A DNA stretch of 64,000 bases from Metridium senile (GCA_949775045.1 OX459095.1:19582311-19646310), one strand, 5' to 3'; shown: positions 33,301 through 45,622, counted from the first letter of the stretch. Notes: a model not told the origin generated them from the sequence alone. Numbers and translations: made by a program.

Positions 33301-33506
33301 CACAATGGAATGCGTCACAATTTTGCAGAAGGACAATGTCTAAATCCCATGTCTTCTTAAGTTAAAAAAGCAGTGCAAAAGCGTTTAAAATAAAACAGGA
33401 AACTTTGTAGAAACATTTTCTTACCTATGTAAATATCTATACGTTGAACGGTTCCTGAAACACCAACAAGCAAGCCAGCAATGAACAACACTTGTGCACT
33501 CCACAT
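18111..33506 (-). CDS. Ionotropic glutamate receptor A, complete (non-NMDA type)
   Basis: Encodes a ligand-gated cation channel subunit. Exons: 33506-33425, 31395-31249, 30813-30577, 28914-28718, 27209-27156, 26218-26081, 24887-24702, 24059-23955, 23670-23497, 22903-22697, 22357-22172, 21816-21552, 21002-20635, 20101-19874, 18338-18111. All have GT/AG ends and join to 933 codons. Order: signal peptide ([18 protein letters not shown]), amino-terminal domain to about 420, S1, M1 about 562-584, pore loop, M3, S2, M4 about 823-844, tail. Ligand residues by GluA2 alignment: P517, T519, R524 and E735 kept; the S654/T655 pair is A688/I689. The Q/R site is Gln (Q620, LQQGGD), the gate motif is [10 protein letters not shown], and Cys748/Cys803 match the S2 disulfide. 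No NMDA-type pore Asn. Epsilon versus AMPA/kainate clade cannot be settled by eye. Confidence 0.92.
18737..19035. mobile_element. MITE, second copy of the CAGTCCACACTCTGAA family
   Basis: It has the same inverted arms as the copy at 17793-18092. The right end is disturbed (TTTGAAATAATGAG). It lies in the last intron of iGluR-A. Confidence 0.7.
19083..19165 (-). mobile_element. tRNA-like sequence, probably a SINE head
   Basis: The minus strand reads GGTCCTTGTGGTGTAGTGG (A box TGGTGTAGTGG), then GTTGGGTTCATTTCCCGC (B box) at tRNA-like spacing. The acceptor ends do not pair well, so a functional tRNA gene is unlikely. Confidence 0.55.
20102..20192 (-). repeat. Tandem duplication of the acceptor edge of iGluR-A exon 14
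   Basis: About 90 bp upstream of the real exon 14 start (20101) a second acceptor, TTGTTGTTTCCAG, is followed by CTAAGAGAGAAC and about 45 bases matching the exon. Use of this copy would read [14 protein letters not shown] and then stop at the real acceptor (AGC TAA), before M4. Confidence 0.9.
20395..20612. repeat. (GAAC)n/(AAAC)n degenerate microsatellite
   Basis: A 4-bp array in iGluR-A intron 13, read on the gene strand as (GTTC/GTTT)n, starting about 25 bp after the exon 13 donor. Confidence 0.9.
21120..21355 (-). mobile_element. tRNA-derived SINE (family A), older copy
   Basis: The minus strand shows GGGTAGCGGTGGCAGC, TGAGTTCCATTCCCTGCTCG and the body motif TTTGTTTGAAGTGTTGTTATC with TCCCTCCGTAAATTGATCAAC. 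It lies in iGluR-A intron 12. Confidence 0.75.
21388..21541. mobile_element. MITE with CCCATTTCAGA-CACGTG arms
   Basis: The arms are GCCCATTTCAGACCACGTGTC and its near-complement ending AACAAGGAAGGTAA. The element ends about 10 bp inside intron 12, next to the exon 12 donor at 21551. A second copy is at 51079-51238. Confidence 0.8.
22930..23310. repeat. (AATC)n degenerate microsatellite
   Basis: A long AATCAATCGATC-type array in iGluR-A intron 9, followed by a short (CCGT)n block at 23318-23345. Confidence 0.95.
23340..23496 (-). repeat. Duplicated donor edge of iGluR-A exon 9
   Basis: GCTGTATTTAACACTAATAT followed by TTACAATACAACTTACGA and ACAGTAGTCACTCT occurs at 23351 and again at 23461, 110 bp apart. 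The copy at 23461 contains the true exon 9 end and its GTAAGT donor. The other is a second intact donor (GTAAGT) after 18 bases of exon-like sequence. Confidence 0.88.
23722..23885. mobile_element. Palindromic MITE, GCGCCATCTTGAAAG family
   Basis: Arms GCGCCATCTTGAAAGGTAGCC and GGCTACCTTTCAAGATGGCGC. The inner part contains CAACGTTGAG and CTCAACGTTTG. It lies in iGluR-A intron 8. Confidence 0.8.
24120..24665. repeat. Compound microsatellite (ATC)n, (ACACC)n and (CAC)n
   Basis: Two similar blocks of CATCATCATCACCATGCACC and ACCACACCACACC-type arrays are followed by a pure (CAC)n run at about 24600-24658. It lies in iGluR-A intron 7, ending about 40 bp from the exon 7 donor. Confidence 0.95.
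25659..25924. mobile_element. MITE with ATACACCTATTTCAA ends and a different interior
   Basis: The ends TATACACCTATTTCAATTAA and its complement flank arms with CCATCTGGAATGGTTGATCTG and GAGCTCCCACAATTCCTATC. The outer TA on both sides fits a Tc/mariner-type target duplication. Confidence 0.8.
26335..26460. mobile_element. Short MITE with CCATTCCCAGGA ends
   Basis: AACCATTCCCAGGAGAAT and TTTCCTGGGAATGGTTGC bound about 125 bp in iGluR-A intron 5, just upstream of exon 6. Confidence 0.65.
26535..26660. mobile_element. Short palindromic MITE
   Basis: CTGACCATGAAACAATTGA and CTATTGTTTCTTGATCAG, with inner GAGGCTAAAGTGGA and TCCACTCCAGCCTC, form imperfect arms. Confidence 0.65.
26651..26958. mobile_element. 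MITE with ATACACCTATTTCAA ends (CAGTCCACACTCTGAA interior), intact copy
   Basis: It starts TATACACCTATTTCAATAATC and ends with TTTTTGAAATAGGTGTATA. The arms include GTTGTCGCAATCAAAGCTAC. It is the best copy of the family also seen at 17793 and 18737. Confidence 0.85.
27725..28005. repeat. Minisatellite-like array of GGGCC/GGTCAAAA blocks, about 115 bp unit, about 2.5 copies
   Basis: The units share GAAGAGGGCC, TCCGGGTCAAAA, CGGCCCAC and GGGCCAAAACAGCC. The units read like many half-turn copies of one short GGCC-rich word. Confidence 0.75.
28180..28436. mobile_element. Two palindromic blocks around TGGATATTTTACTCG
   Basis: CAGTTTGATGTGTAATATAGC and GCCATATTACACATTAAACTG form one hairpin (28180-28280). 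TAGACGAGTAAAAATATCG and CGATATTTTTACTCGTCTA form the next (28350-28436). Both share the core GGATATTTTACTCG, so they may be nested MITEs. Confidence 0.65.
28512..28672. mobile_element. MITE with CTCTATTAAGCGG arms
   Basis: AAGCGGTCACCCTCTATTAG and GAGGGTGATCGCTTAATAGAG flank internal repeats of the same word. It lies about 45 bp downstream of iGluR-A exon 4. A second copy is at 50033-50182. Confidence 0.75.
29265..29450. mobile_element. Palindromic MITE, about 185 bp
   Basis: ACCATAACTTGTAAATTTCTC and its exact complement flank arms with GGCTGAGAGCCATTGTCGAT and CAGTCCAGACC. A second, abutting palindrome at 29458-29540 (GAAGTCAGTTTTCTATGGGTC) shares GTCGATTACAGT with it. Confidence 0.85.
30330..30545. 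mobile_element. Two fragments of the GCGCCATCTTGAAAG MITE family
   Basis: CTACCTTTCAAGATGGCGCAG followed by GAACTGTGAAGGGGA occurs at 30355 and again at 30511. Both are right ends only. They lie 30-200 bp downstream of iGluR-A exon 3. Confidence 0.7.
31008..31212. mobile_element. MITE of CACGAATCCG type
   Basis: The ends GACTCAGGCCTCTTCTACACG and CGTGTAGCCGGGGTCTC enclose alternating CGGATTC/GAATCCG and TGCGGTTTC words. It ends about 35 bp downstream of iGluR-A exon 2. Confidence 0.65.
32460..32775. repeat. Degenerate tandem repeat around CAATCCTCTTGGGA
   Basis: Five or six loose copies of TCCAATGTTTTACAATACAA with CCTCTTGGGAG, unit about 55-65 bp. A related stretch is at 42728-42830. The rest of 31400-33420 (iGluR-A intron 1) is AT-rich with nothing else I can support. 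Confidence 0.65.
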
Positions 33507-34496
33507 TCTTGCTTCTATGGCCGCTTGCCCGGCAAATCAATTTGATGTCTAGATGTTTTGAGTCTAGATGTCTAACTTCACGTGCACTGCCTTTACAATA
33601 GAAGATCAATACTGCTTGTATAGCGTGAGCTGTGTAACTCTATTCACACTATAGATATATGCAGTAGTTATACTGAGCGCTGTTGTCCCAGGTGTTCGCA
33701 TGCCATTACAAAGCGCTTGTTTTAGTATTACCATCAATTATACATAGCGAACAATACCAATTCTCTTGTACAGGCTATTGCAAAAAGGTTGGCAATAAGT
33801 AAGAAAGAAAGGAATTGTGGGTATATTTCTAAACAAATTAACAAGGTGGTTCATTGTTTTTTGTCGAATACAAATCTAAAATATTTCAACAATAGCCTCT
33901 ATATATGTTCTCGACGAGTACAATGATCATCAACACCATGTGTATTCATGTTTATATTATACTTACCCATAATCCAATTTTATCTTGGATTGGCTTATCG
34001 CCTTGGCTAACCTCATTGAAATAAGCTGTATATCTATATAACTCAGAATGAATCACACACGGCTGCATGATGCGGTGCAGATGGTGTAGATCTGATGACT
34101 ATCGATGGGCTGCTGTGTGTCGTCCACAAATCCAATTGAAATGTTTGCTGTTACATTATAAGCTGGGATTTCTGACAATGGGCGATATCTGTAGACAAAA
34201 TACAATCTTTAAAGTTGTTATATAACCTAATTTCCAACCTGTTTCAGCCCCAAAAGTGCGCGACAGTATATAGTTGAAAGTGTCGTGGTTCTTTTTTTTA
34301 TTTCATTTCAGCCGGTATTGACATTGATCGATGATGTAATGTCCATAGCTAGTGACATTTTATCTTTTTTATTCAAAAATGAAAATACTGTCATTATAGG
34401 AAATACCACGTACGCGTATTTCATGAAAGTTACCCAATACCCAACTCCCAAATACAAGTGAAATTTTTCATTAATTTTTCGAGAACTTTTAAGTTT

Positions 34497-34648
34497 AAAA
34501 GCCTGGTTCACATTAGCGACATAAGCATAAGCAACATACTCAGGTTCAATAAAATAGAATAAATGTGAGGAAAGACAAGTGGAGCATAGCCCAATTGAGT
34601 CTGCGCATGTTTCTTGTACTTATGTCACTAGTGTGAACCAGGCTTTGC
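34497..34648. mobile_element. MITE with AAGCCTGGTTCACA ends
   Basis: AAAAGCCTGGTTCACATTAG and CTAGTGTGAACCAGGCTTT bound about 150 bp with inner TAAGCATAAG and CTTGTACTTATG. The flanks 33510-34490, upstream of iGluR-A, show no clear gene or promoter element. Confidence 0.8.
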
Positions 34649-34875
34649 TTGGTATTTCCTTTTAATTCATAAAATACGAGTTTCTGAAGCACCCTTTTCT
34701 TCATTTCAAACAACAACAACACAATGTTTAAAATGTTCCACGATGTTTGCTTTTTTTTATTGTACAGTGCATTCAGTGGATGAATGACTTTATCCAGATT
34801 TGCATTTGTACTGAAAAACTCTGGATTAACATAGAGTGGGGACTTGACGGACTGCAATCGAAGGCAGTTTACAAT

Positions 34876-35165
34876 TTTTTAGGTGTATGGTTCAGTTGGT
34901 AAGTAGTTGATGCCCCCTGTGTTGCAGCCAAGCACAGGCACTGTGGATGATCGTACCAGAGTCCTCAGTGGTTCTTTAACGTCTACTACAGGGTAGAGGG
35001 AAGTAAAGGGGACTTCCAGTTTAACGTCATTTTCCGAGAAGACGTGAAGGTCTAAGCATTTAAGCAGATGGAATTATAAAGGCAGCACCATCTCCTCAAT
35101 TATTTTAAGACCTTGAGTATATTGGTCCGACCAGGGCTCGAATCCTGATCTCTCCTTCCTATATT
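34876..35165 (-). mobile_element. tRNA-derived SINE (family B), second copy
   Basis: It shares TTTAACGTCATTTTCCGAGA, CTCCTCAATTATTTTAAGACC and GGTCCGACCAGGGCTCGAAT (B box, inverted) with 10125-10512. Confidence 0.75.
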
Positions 35166-35273
35166 TTTAAATCTAACCTTAGGAATATAATTTTGTAAAT
35201 ATGTTTTAGTATTTTTTTATCTTAGTTTTTAAGTATTTTTATAATTTTATCAGTGTACTGTACTTTTTATATA

Positions 35274-37272
<1,999 letters not shown>

Positions 37273-39099
37273 ACGTATATATTTGTATTTATTTTAGGGC
37301 CCTACTTTGCGAGTAGGTTCCGTCATTAAATATTATCATCATTATTATAGCAAGTATTTGCTGTGGTAAATCAGCTACGTTTGATGCAGTCATGTTCTTT
37401 CACGGATGACATCGTATAGGCTTCTTCCTCAGTAATAGTCCGCAGGGAAGAGACGAGAATGTAATTAAAATGTTATACACAATTTAATGTTGTCAGAAAA
37501 ATGCATGGGTGTCCTATATTGAACAGTACTCATTCTGTAAATGTTCGAACGAAAAAAAAGCATAAAAACTAAAAAAGCGATAGAAGTATTTTAATCTTAC
37601 ATGAATATTGTTTTCAAAATCTGTATAAGAATTGAATTATTAGGAATTATAAAGCCAAAAATCGAGCGCAAAAATCGTTTGCAGACACAACACACAATTC
37701 TTTTTTAAAAACTTTCAAATAAACAATTTTTACCTGTCATACTAGTAAAATACTAAAGTACAAATACTAAAAGTGTGCAACATAAATACTGCTAAATTAT
37801 GCAAATTCTGTTGTTCTCTATTGTACACTTTTAGTGTTTGTACTCTACTGTGTCATACCTGGTAACGAGAATATTACAACATAATTTCTGATTGGACATA
37901 TTTTATCCAATCTGTCAAACAGGCGTTCTTGGGAAAAACCGGGTTTTGAGCTTCCTGTGTTGTAACGAGCTTGAGCGAGAAATGGAACCAAGGGGTAGGG
38001 GGGAGGGGAACGGAACAGAAGAAATGAACCTATATTTTATAAAATATGGTTATTTTGGGCTGTTATAAATAAAGGTGTTCCCGAGAATGGTTAGGAGAGT
38101 CTTTACAGTTCAACGAATAATAAAATATTTCTAAAATATTTCTAGGTGCCCACGGTTGTTTGATTCGCACTGTAAATTATCCGATACTGTGAATGAAGTC
38201 ACATAGAAATCGCAAATTTTACGTAATTTTTGAAACATACGCAGAAATGTGCGCTTTGCAATACCAAGGAATGACCTTAGAATAGGGATACTTTATACCA
38301 TGACAATATTATTACCAGTCTATAGTAACAGTACTGGACTAAGATAACGTTAATGACCATGGTGATAAAGAGATCTCAGTCTATAGTAACAGTGAAGTAA
38401 CCATGGTGATCTCAGTCCATCTTACAATGATCTTAGGCACGGAGACGCCATGTAAACTTCAATACATCAAGTACCTGTCACGAAAGCAACTTGGTAAAAG
38501 ACCCATGGTTACTTTAATATGTTTCTTATGTTGATAATCAAAAAGCTAGTAATTTTCACGTCCTTTCAACTTCTTTATTTGGGTTTGAGGTTTCTAGAGT
38601 ATTTTCGTCAAATTTATTTTCTTGTAGTTTGAGAATTTGACAAGTGAAATCATGGCTAGAAATTTCGGACATTGCACCCGCGTCAAGTCAGCGGCTTTCT
38701 CGTATTACGCAAAAAAAAACATAGCCAAGCCAGTAGAGGGGAAAGGAGGCCCCGGATCCCCCAGAATTAATTCACTAATAGCATGAAACATTAGTAATAC
38801 TATTTTGTACTATTTTATGCTAATTCAATTGTTTTCTATTGTTCAACTAGCACTATTTTGCACAATTTAGTAATTAGTGTTTCACGATTTTACTGAATGC
38901 ACTCTAAGCTATTCAAATATTAGAAAACATCCAGAATGCGGTGTTTTATCAGTACCATAATGGCTGATGAAACAGCGGATATTTCAGTTTGTAGTTGTAT
39001 TTGTTGGGTGGACGACAATAATTTAAATAATCTAAATAGGGGGGTTGTTACTAATTGTATGCAGCGTTAGCAATAAACTGGGCAAATATAGGGCATGTA

Positions 39100-39118
39100 G
39101 GGGGGGGGGGGGGGGGGG
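39100..39118. repeat. Poly(G) tract
   Basis: About 19 consecutive G. Similar mononucleotide runs are at 30869-30890 (C) and 43648-43668 (G). The stretch 37275-39095 has no supported gene. Confidence 0.9.
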
Positions 39119-39194
39119 TTATGATATCCGATATCGAAAGTTTCCCAACAAGGAAGGGAGGTTGCGTAATATTTGAAAGACAGGTAATTTTGAC

Positions 39195-39430
39195 GAATTA
39201 TTTCGACTCAAAACAGTGCGACTACGTACTTTGAGATAAAACAACTGTGAGGGCTCTCACAGCCTAAGATGGGTTTTTTTAATCTCGATGTATTTCTTTC
39301 AAATCTAATGAAAAATATTAGTATTTTGAGCAAAAAAAATCAAACTTTTGTAGAGATTCTGTAGTTCGTATTCTCGATCGTGATTGGAAATTTAGTTTTT
39401 GTGGCCCTCGGTTGAAGTCGTTGCATTAAA
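39195..39430. repeat. Dispersed repeat, copy 1
   Basis: About 225 bp starting TTTCGACTCAAAACAGTGCG, with GGGCTCTCAC, TCTCGATGTATTTCTTTC and GGTTGAAGTCGTTGCATTAA. Copy 2 is at 42845-43072 in the same orientation with about 90 percent identity by eye. Confidence 0.85.
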
Positions 39431-40199
39431 TTAATGTAAAAATAGAGAAAAATCAGTGTTTTTGTGCATCGTTCCCTGTGCTGACTTGTGAGATATCGAA
39501 TTTTAAAACAAGTAATTTCCATATATCAGCACGCAGTGTATAATACTCTATCTAACCAATGTTTTATTTAAAAAAAACCCCTAATGTTGTATTGTTTTCT
39601 TTTCAATGAGGTGACAATGTTTACCATTTAATGTTGTGTTCAAAACTATATCTGATTGGAATACGCATATTTGCATTAGTTCTTCAATGGTTTTGAAGTG
39701 GTTGGTCACAGGGTAATTGGCTTTCTGCAGAATTACCACTGGTCTAACACTTTGTGGGATGGCTCTATCTGAAAATGAAATAACATACTAAATGTAAGAG
39801 AAATAACTTTGAAATTCCTTTGTGCTTATGCATAGAACACTAAACAATAATGGATGAGGCTGAGTATGATATGAAAAATTATGCAAACCAAGGAAGGTGT
39901 TACTAAAAGGTAAATACCCACTCACATCGTAAAAGATATCAAAATGTCTGAAAGCATGCGAGATTTTCATGGTCGATGAAATTCAGTCTATCGCGCGATG
40001 CATGCCGGTAAGTGACTGCTAGGACTATAATGGCGAAGCAAATGATCGATATTTTAGAATAAAATTCCTTATATACATACTTTATTCATCCCTCAAACAG
40101 GGCTTTTCAGACACACCTAATTGCCGAAAAAACGTTGTCGTGTTTCGAAATGTAGATCTAATTGGGATTGGGGAGAGAAGGGGAGGGGTGGTGGGGAGA

Positions 40200-40310
40200 A
40201 GAGCCGCCACGCTAGGAAAGAAGTCGAAACAGGGTAGATCGAACTCGGAACCGGTCTCGCTCCGAAAGCAACGCACTAAACAACTGTGCTACACTAATTG
40301 TTTTCGAGAA
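40200..40310 (-). mobile_element. tRNA-like SINE head
   Basis: The minus strand reads TAGTGTAGCACAGTTG (A-box-like) and CCGAGTTCGATCTACCC (B-box-like) with tRNA-like spacing. No clean acceptor stem. Confidence 0.5.
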
Positions 40311-40329
40311 AGCACTAAAGTTCTTAAGG

Positions 40330-40520
40330 CCCATGTAAACTCACGCAACATTGTTGGACCAACATGGTTGCTCCGCCATGTTGGGCCCGTTTAAACACCC
40401 TGTTGGATGATGATGATGATGTTTGATGAAACTCATCCAACATTTCTTTTGTTCTCGTGTTCAACACATCGTATCGCAACAATGTTGGCCAACAATGTTG
40501 CGTGCGTTTGCTCGGGCCTT
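40330..40520. mobile_element. MITE with GTAAACTCACGCAACATTGTTGG arms
   Basis: The left arm AAGGCCCATGTAAACTCACG and the right arm CGTGCGTTTGCTCGGGCCTT enclose AACATTGTTGGACCAACATG and GTTGGCCAACAATGTTGC. A GATGAT run lies at the centre. Nothing else is supported between 40520 and 41190. Confidence 0.75.
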
Positions 40521-41194
40521 TAGGGTCCGGATTGCCAGAACACTCGGGCCGTACTTTTCTTGTGTTCTGCCAATCCCCGGCCGGTTCTTCATAACTGCAC
40601 TCTTTTCCAATTCTTCAACTGATAATCATTATTATACATAACATTGAATAATTTTGATTAGTCGAGCTTGCTCTTTTGTAATTGTCCCACATTGAGATTT
40701 TTTATTATTATTCTTATCGTTATTAATTTTCATTGACATTAGTCTTTTAGAGTGAGATTTTGTATTCTTCTTTTTGTTATTCAGTATTATTTGTCCTTAA
40801 CATTAGTTTTTTAGATCTTGCTCTTGATTAATTGCCCCTCACTGAGATTTATTATTCTTAATATTAATCTTTATTTTTTTTCGTTTTCCGTAAAAGTTTA
40901 ATAAATAAATAAACAATTGAGATAAATGAAATCTTTAATTAACAGTTAAATATGTTTGTTGTTACTCCTAATGATATTGACCATGTGTGTAACAAAACAA
41001 AATATACCACAAATACCAAGACATACGCACAATACGGTTATTAGTAAACCACATAATGAGCCACAGAATTACGGCGAACATTATCCACTGATTACAAACC
41101 CAATCTATTTCCTCAATAGGCCTATGTGCACTAGCCCTTTTCTACAACAAAGCATGATGGGAAACTATGTATTTCTAATCTTTTATACGTTAAA

Positions 41195-41420
41195 TATATG
41201 GGGGAGGGGGTGGGGGTCCGAATCCCATTTCCCAGTTTACATTTGGACCAAATCCCAGTCAAAAATCACATAATCCCATCAGTTTTGCTCAAGTTTTCAA
41301 TCCCATTCCCTATTGTTCTTTTATTTGTAAATCCCAGTCCCAGTGCATCCAATCCCATTTTCCCAGTCAAAAATAAGGCCAATCCCAGCTCCCATTTTAC
41401 CCCTTCAGGACCCTTAATGC
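41195..41420. repeat. MITE of the TCCTGAAGGGG family, inverted copy
   Basis: Contains AATCCCATCAGTTTTGCTCAA and ends TACCCCTTCAGGACCCTTA. It matches 3195-3390 in reverse orientation over nearly its whole length. Confidence 0.75.
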
Positions 41421-42369
41421 AGATGCATTACCGTATTTGCCAGATATGTGTCTTGTCATAAAGCCCTGAATACGCATCATATCAAAACAGTTGCGGACTC
41501 AAAGATATCCGGATTTGTGTGAACGGGGCTTAAGTATTTAGTCGATTCATTTTGGTTCACGCGATTCAGAAAATTTGGAATTAATTTTACTTATCAGAAT
41601 AGTCGAAATCTTAAGAAACCTACTGTTTTTCTATATTCCAACGAGTTTGTAGATCTTTGTAGCTGTGATTTACCAAATGACTCAGAAATGCTTCGGAAAT
41701 ATTTGGAAAACCCGATATAACACACTCACTCATGTTTCAAATTTAAAGGATGAGATAATCTTTCTAATTATTACCAAGAAATTGGTAAAACATCCCATCT
41801 AAGGTGAGCCTCCGTTGCATGCAGAAGTCTTATGTGGTTCGCTTCCCTCTAAGACGTCTGCAACGGAGGCTAATCTAACTATGTGCTATACTGCTGAGAC
41901 CAATTTCTTGTCAAGGGGGAGACAATTTTCCACTACTCGCTCAAATCTGCTCCAAACGGCCTGAAACTTCACAGGGAGTTAAAGTAAAACACAAAAAAAA
42001 CAAGTAAGAACGTATATTTTTATTATTTATACAAATTTTGTATATTTTAAAAATCGTCGTATATTCTCCCATATAAGGCTTATAAGACAACAGATAGTGA
42101 GTTTGGGCTACCTGTGCTATAACACACACCGTGAGTGACAAAAACGCCAGGAAAGATAATTCACAGAAAAACGTCATTTAGTTGGTTCTGAATCTGCTTG
42201 GAGTGATCATTAGTGCGGCTAGTTCTCTACATAAAAGTAACCATCAACCACTAGGATTGGAACAAAGGCGAACAGACCTATTGGTAATTTTCCAGCCATT
42301 GTAACAATATAATTTTGAACTTTCTTTGTTCTATTAAAGTTGGCAAAACCATAACAAAATACGTCACTG

Positions 42370-42725
42370 TATGCCCACCTACCCCTTCTAAATCGAGCAG
42401 CTGTGTCAAAATGAGCATCAAAATTGAAAAAGTCACCTCCATATTAGTAACAAACCAAAGTTTTAGGTCATGATGTTGAGCATAAGAGAAATGGCATTAA
42501 ATATAAAATTTAATATTTTATAAGGATTTGTATGGGAAATATGCCATCCAGTGCATATTTTCCGTACAAATCCTTATAAAATATTGAATTTTAAATTTAA
42601 TGCCATTTCCCTCGTGTTACATTTTATGACCTGATATTTGCCTTGTTACTAATGTTGAGGTTTTTTTTCATTTTGACACAGCTGTTCGATTTAAAAGGCG
42701 TATAGGGTCACGTGACCTGTTGTTT
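42370..42725. mobile_element. Long palindromic foldback element, copy 2
   Basis: Same arms as 2610-3020 (ATAAGGATTTGTATGGGAAA and complement; GTCACGTGACCTGTTG only on the right). The left outermost end is missing or diverged. Confidence 0.8.
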
Positions 42726-42844
42726 TCCAAATACAATCCTCTTGAGAGATAGACCTTATTCACTTGCGTCAATATTTTTGCAATACAATCCTTTGGCAGG
42801 TATTTTTCGTTTGCTCCAATGTATAAACGGTTGCGTGAAGTATT

Positions 42845-43072
42845 TCGACTCAAAACAGTGCGACTACGTACTTTGAGATAAAACTACTGCGAGGGCTCTC
42901 ACATGCTAAGATGTTTTTTTAAAAATCTCGATGTATTTCTTTCAAATCTAATGAAGAATATTAGCATTTTGATCAAAAAAAGCAAACTTTTGTAGAGATT
43001 CTGTAGTTCATATTCTCGATCGTGATTAGAAATGTAGTTTTTGTGGGCTCGGTTGAAGTCGTTGCATTAATA
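42845..43072. repeat. Dispersed repeat, copy 2
   Basis: See 39195-39430. The left junction is directly after the CAATACAATCCTTTGG-type repeat stretch. Confidence 0.85.
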
Positions 43073-43617
43073 ATTTCAATATCCTCAGTTTCATAGTATT
43101 ATAATAGACCAGTGGGGGGATATCACTATTCTAATTACCGCTTGGTGATTGATAGAATAGAAACGGTCTGGGAGACAGTATGTTTACTTTTCATTTTGAA
43201 GAGGGCTATAAAAACAAGACTACATTAAAGACCTCGTTCAAATCAGTTGATTTTGACTGCGATTTCAGTTACGACCGGGCGACAGTGTAACAATGTTTTT
43301 CTACAATTTCGTGGTACGATCTTTTCCACGATTCCAAAACAACAGTAAAAATGCTATTGAAACGTGACTTCAAATATATTGAACATATAAATTATTTTGT
43401 ATAAGTAAATATTTTTATATTTATTATTTACTTACTCAAAAAAAAGCTTGAATTAACTAGTTCATTATCGGCATATTTCCAGTCAGAATCGCCACCAAAA
43501 CACGTCACAGGAATCGCCAGTGTGAACGGAAGCAGAGATGTATTCCCACCATACATCAGTAAACAAAAGGCTTACTCTATTGACGACGATCTTGAAAATT
43601 ATTTTCAACACCAAATG

Positions 43618-43876
43618 TTATAAGGGGTGGACCATTAGATTTTTGAGGGGGGGGGGGGGGGGGGGGTGGTGGTAGTCAGAAACCCTAAAAAAATTCAAGC
43701 ACAGCATTAAAGAAAAAAAGAAAAATCGTGCACAGCAACAATAACGAAAAAAAAATATTCGTGCAAGTTGAAAAAAAAAAGGTTCCTGCACGTACGTACG
43801 TACAATGGGAAAAAAATATCCTTCCAAAACAATTTGGCTCTCCCCCCTCAAAAGTCTAATGGTCCACCCCTAAAAA
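43618..43876. mobile_element. MITE with AGGGGTGGACCATTAGA ends
   Basis: AAGGGGTGGACCATTAGATTT and TCTAATGGTCCACCCCTAAA bound about 255 bp containing a poly(G) run. Confidence 0.8.
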
Positions 43877-44414
43877 TAGAGTCAAAATAGTCCTACATCG
43901 ATAAGATCTCACCACAAAACCCTTGAATTTTTTCTCAAAACAAAACTTATATCGTTTACATTATAATAAATATCCCATGCGGCGCATGTATATGAAAAAA
44001 ATCCAAATACTTATTAAACCACTATAGGTGCAACTATAAATTTAAGAATGGTATCATTGACGTCTATAGCTAATGACTTCGAGTGTCAACAGAAACAGCC
44101 CATGACTGTTAGGAAGCGCACTTTATTTTAATATATAAAAATGTTTTAAATGGTGTTTTTAATATATTCTTTTCTTATTCCGATATTTTGTTCAAACATT
44201 TCAGTATGATAGCTTATAAATCCTTATCGATTCATCAAGAGAAAACAAAAATCTAAAAGGAAATTCCGTAATCCATCCTTGTACTTATAGTAGAATGACG
44301 TTATCGTAAAAATATCATATTTCAGTCTTTCTCTTTTTAAAATTGTACTCCCATTCTCATACCCACTTCTCAATAAAAAATATATTTTTCAGCCGTTAAA
44401 CATATTAATGGTTA

Positions 44415-44790
44415 TCATTCTTGCTATACTAGTTTACTCGCTAGTTTCCATTCATATTATTACTTTTTACCAATTTTTATGATTTTAAACGAATAGAAGA
44501 ATAATTAAGAGATTTGACAGGAATGTCGGCGTAAAAAGACACAAAGTTTATTCGTCTGTGGGGCACGGGTTTATAATACAACCTTTGTTTATAACTATTT
44601 TTTGTTATTGATACTAGTTTACCCGCTAGTTTCCATTCGTATTATTGCTTTCTACTTTATTTCATTTAAAACGTATATATTTTTATAGAAGAATTAAGAG
44701 AATCTGACACAAAGTTCATTCGTCTGTGGGTCACAGTTTATAATACATACTGTTTAAAACTATTTTTTGTTATTTAGAACATTCACAATT
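44415..44790. repeat. Two-copy tandem duplication, about 190 bp unit
   Basis: Both copies contain ACTAGTTTAC-CGCTAGTTTCCATTC, GACACAAAGTT-ATTCGTCTGTGGG and AACTATTTTTTGTTATT. Confidence 0.85.
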
Positions 44791-44799
44791 TATTTCTAT

Positions 44800-45015
44800 T
44801 TCATTTCAATCATGATTTAATTTCTCTCGTTCAAGCTGTTGTTCAGTTATTCATTACTCATATTCATTTCATTTCAAAAATGATGCAACTTTCCGAACAA
44901 TATGCGAAAAAAGCTTCCATATCCATCATGATTTCATTTCTCTCGTTCAAGCTGTTGTTCAATTATTCATTTCATTTCAAAAATGATGCAACTTTCAGAA
45001 TATGCGAAAAAAGCT
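44800..45015. repeat. Two-copy tandem duplication, about 115-125 bp unit
   Basis: Both copies contain ATCATGATTTAATTTCTCTC (or the TTTCATTT variant), GTTCAAGCTGTTGTTCA and AAATGATGCAACTTTC followed by ATATGCGAAAAAAGCTT. Confidence 0.85.
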
Positions 45016-45269
45016 TGCATTTATAAGTGTCATATACATCCGTGTCCCTCAAATTGACCGCCGACCATACCCATAGAAACACGTTTAAGTGATCTCAGCC
45101 ACTATTTGTCAATCTCTTTACACGATCCTTGCATTGTCATTCTTTACTCCACAAGTCAAATTAAATCAATCTACCGCCAACGTAAGCGAACACATTGTGA
45201 AATATTATTAAAAACTGCGTCATAATGATCTCAGTCATCGTCATAATAACGGGATTCTGGCTATGTTTG

Positions 45270-45622
45270 GCATAACTTCTTGATTATTCGTCGTGATACG
45301 CTTTTAAAAATAAAATAATAATGTGAATATTTAAGAATGCAATTTAGAAGGAGGTATTCAAGATATTCTATTTAATCAATTCAATTTTACCTAAAGATCT
45401 TGCTTTTATTTGCTCTAGGATGGTACGCGATTGAAAGAATGAAATATTATAACTTCTTGATTATTCGTCGTCATACGTTTTTCAAAATAATAATGAGAAT
45501 ATTTAAGAATGCAATTTAGAAGGCGGTGTTCAAGCTATTCTATTTAATCAATTCAATTTTACCTAAAGATCTTGCTTTTATTTGCTCTAGGATGGTACGC
45601 GATTGAAAGAATGAAATATTAT
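45270..45622. repeat. Two-copy tandem duplication, about 177 bp unit
   Basis: Both copies contain CTTCTTGATTATTCGTCGT, AAGAATGCAATTTAGAAGG, ACCTAAAGATCTTGCTTTTA and GGTACGCGATTGAAAGAATG. From 45630 to 46700 I see no feature except the poly(A) signal below. Confidence 0.9.
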
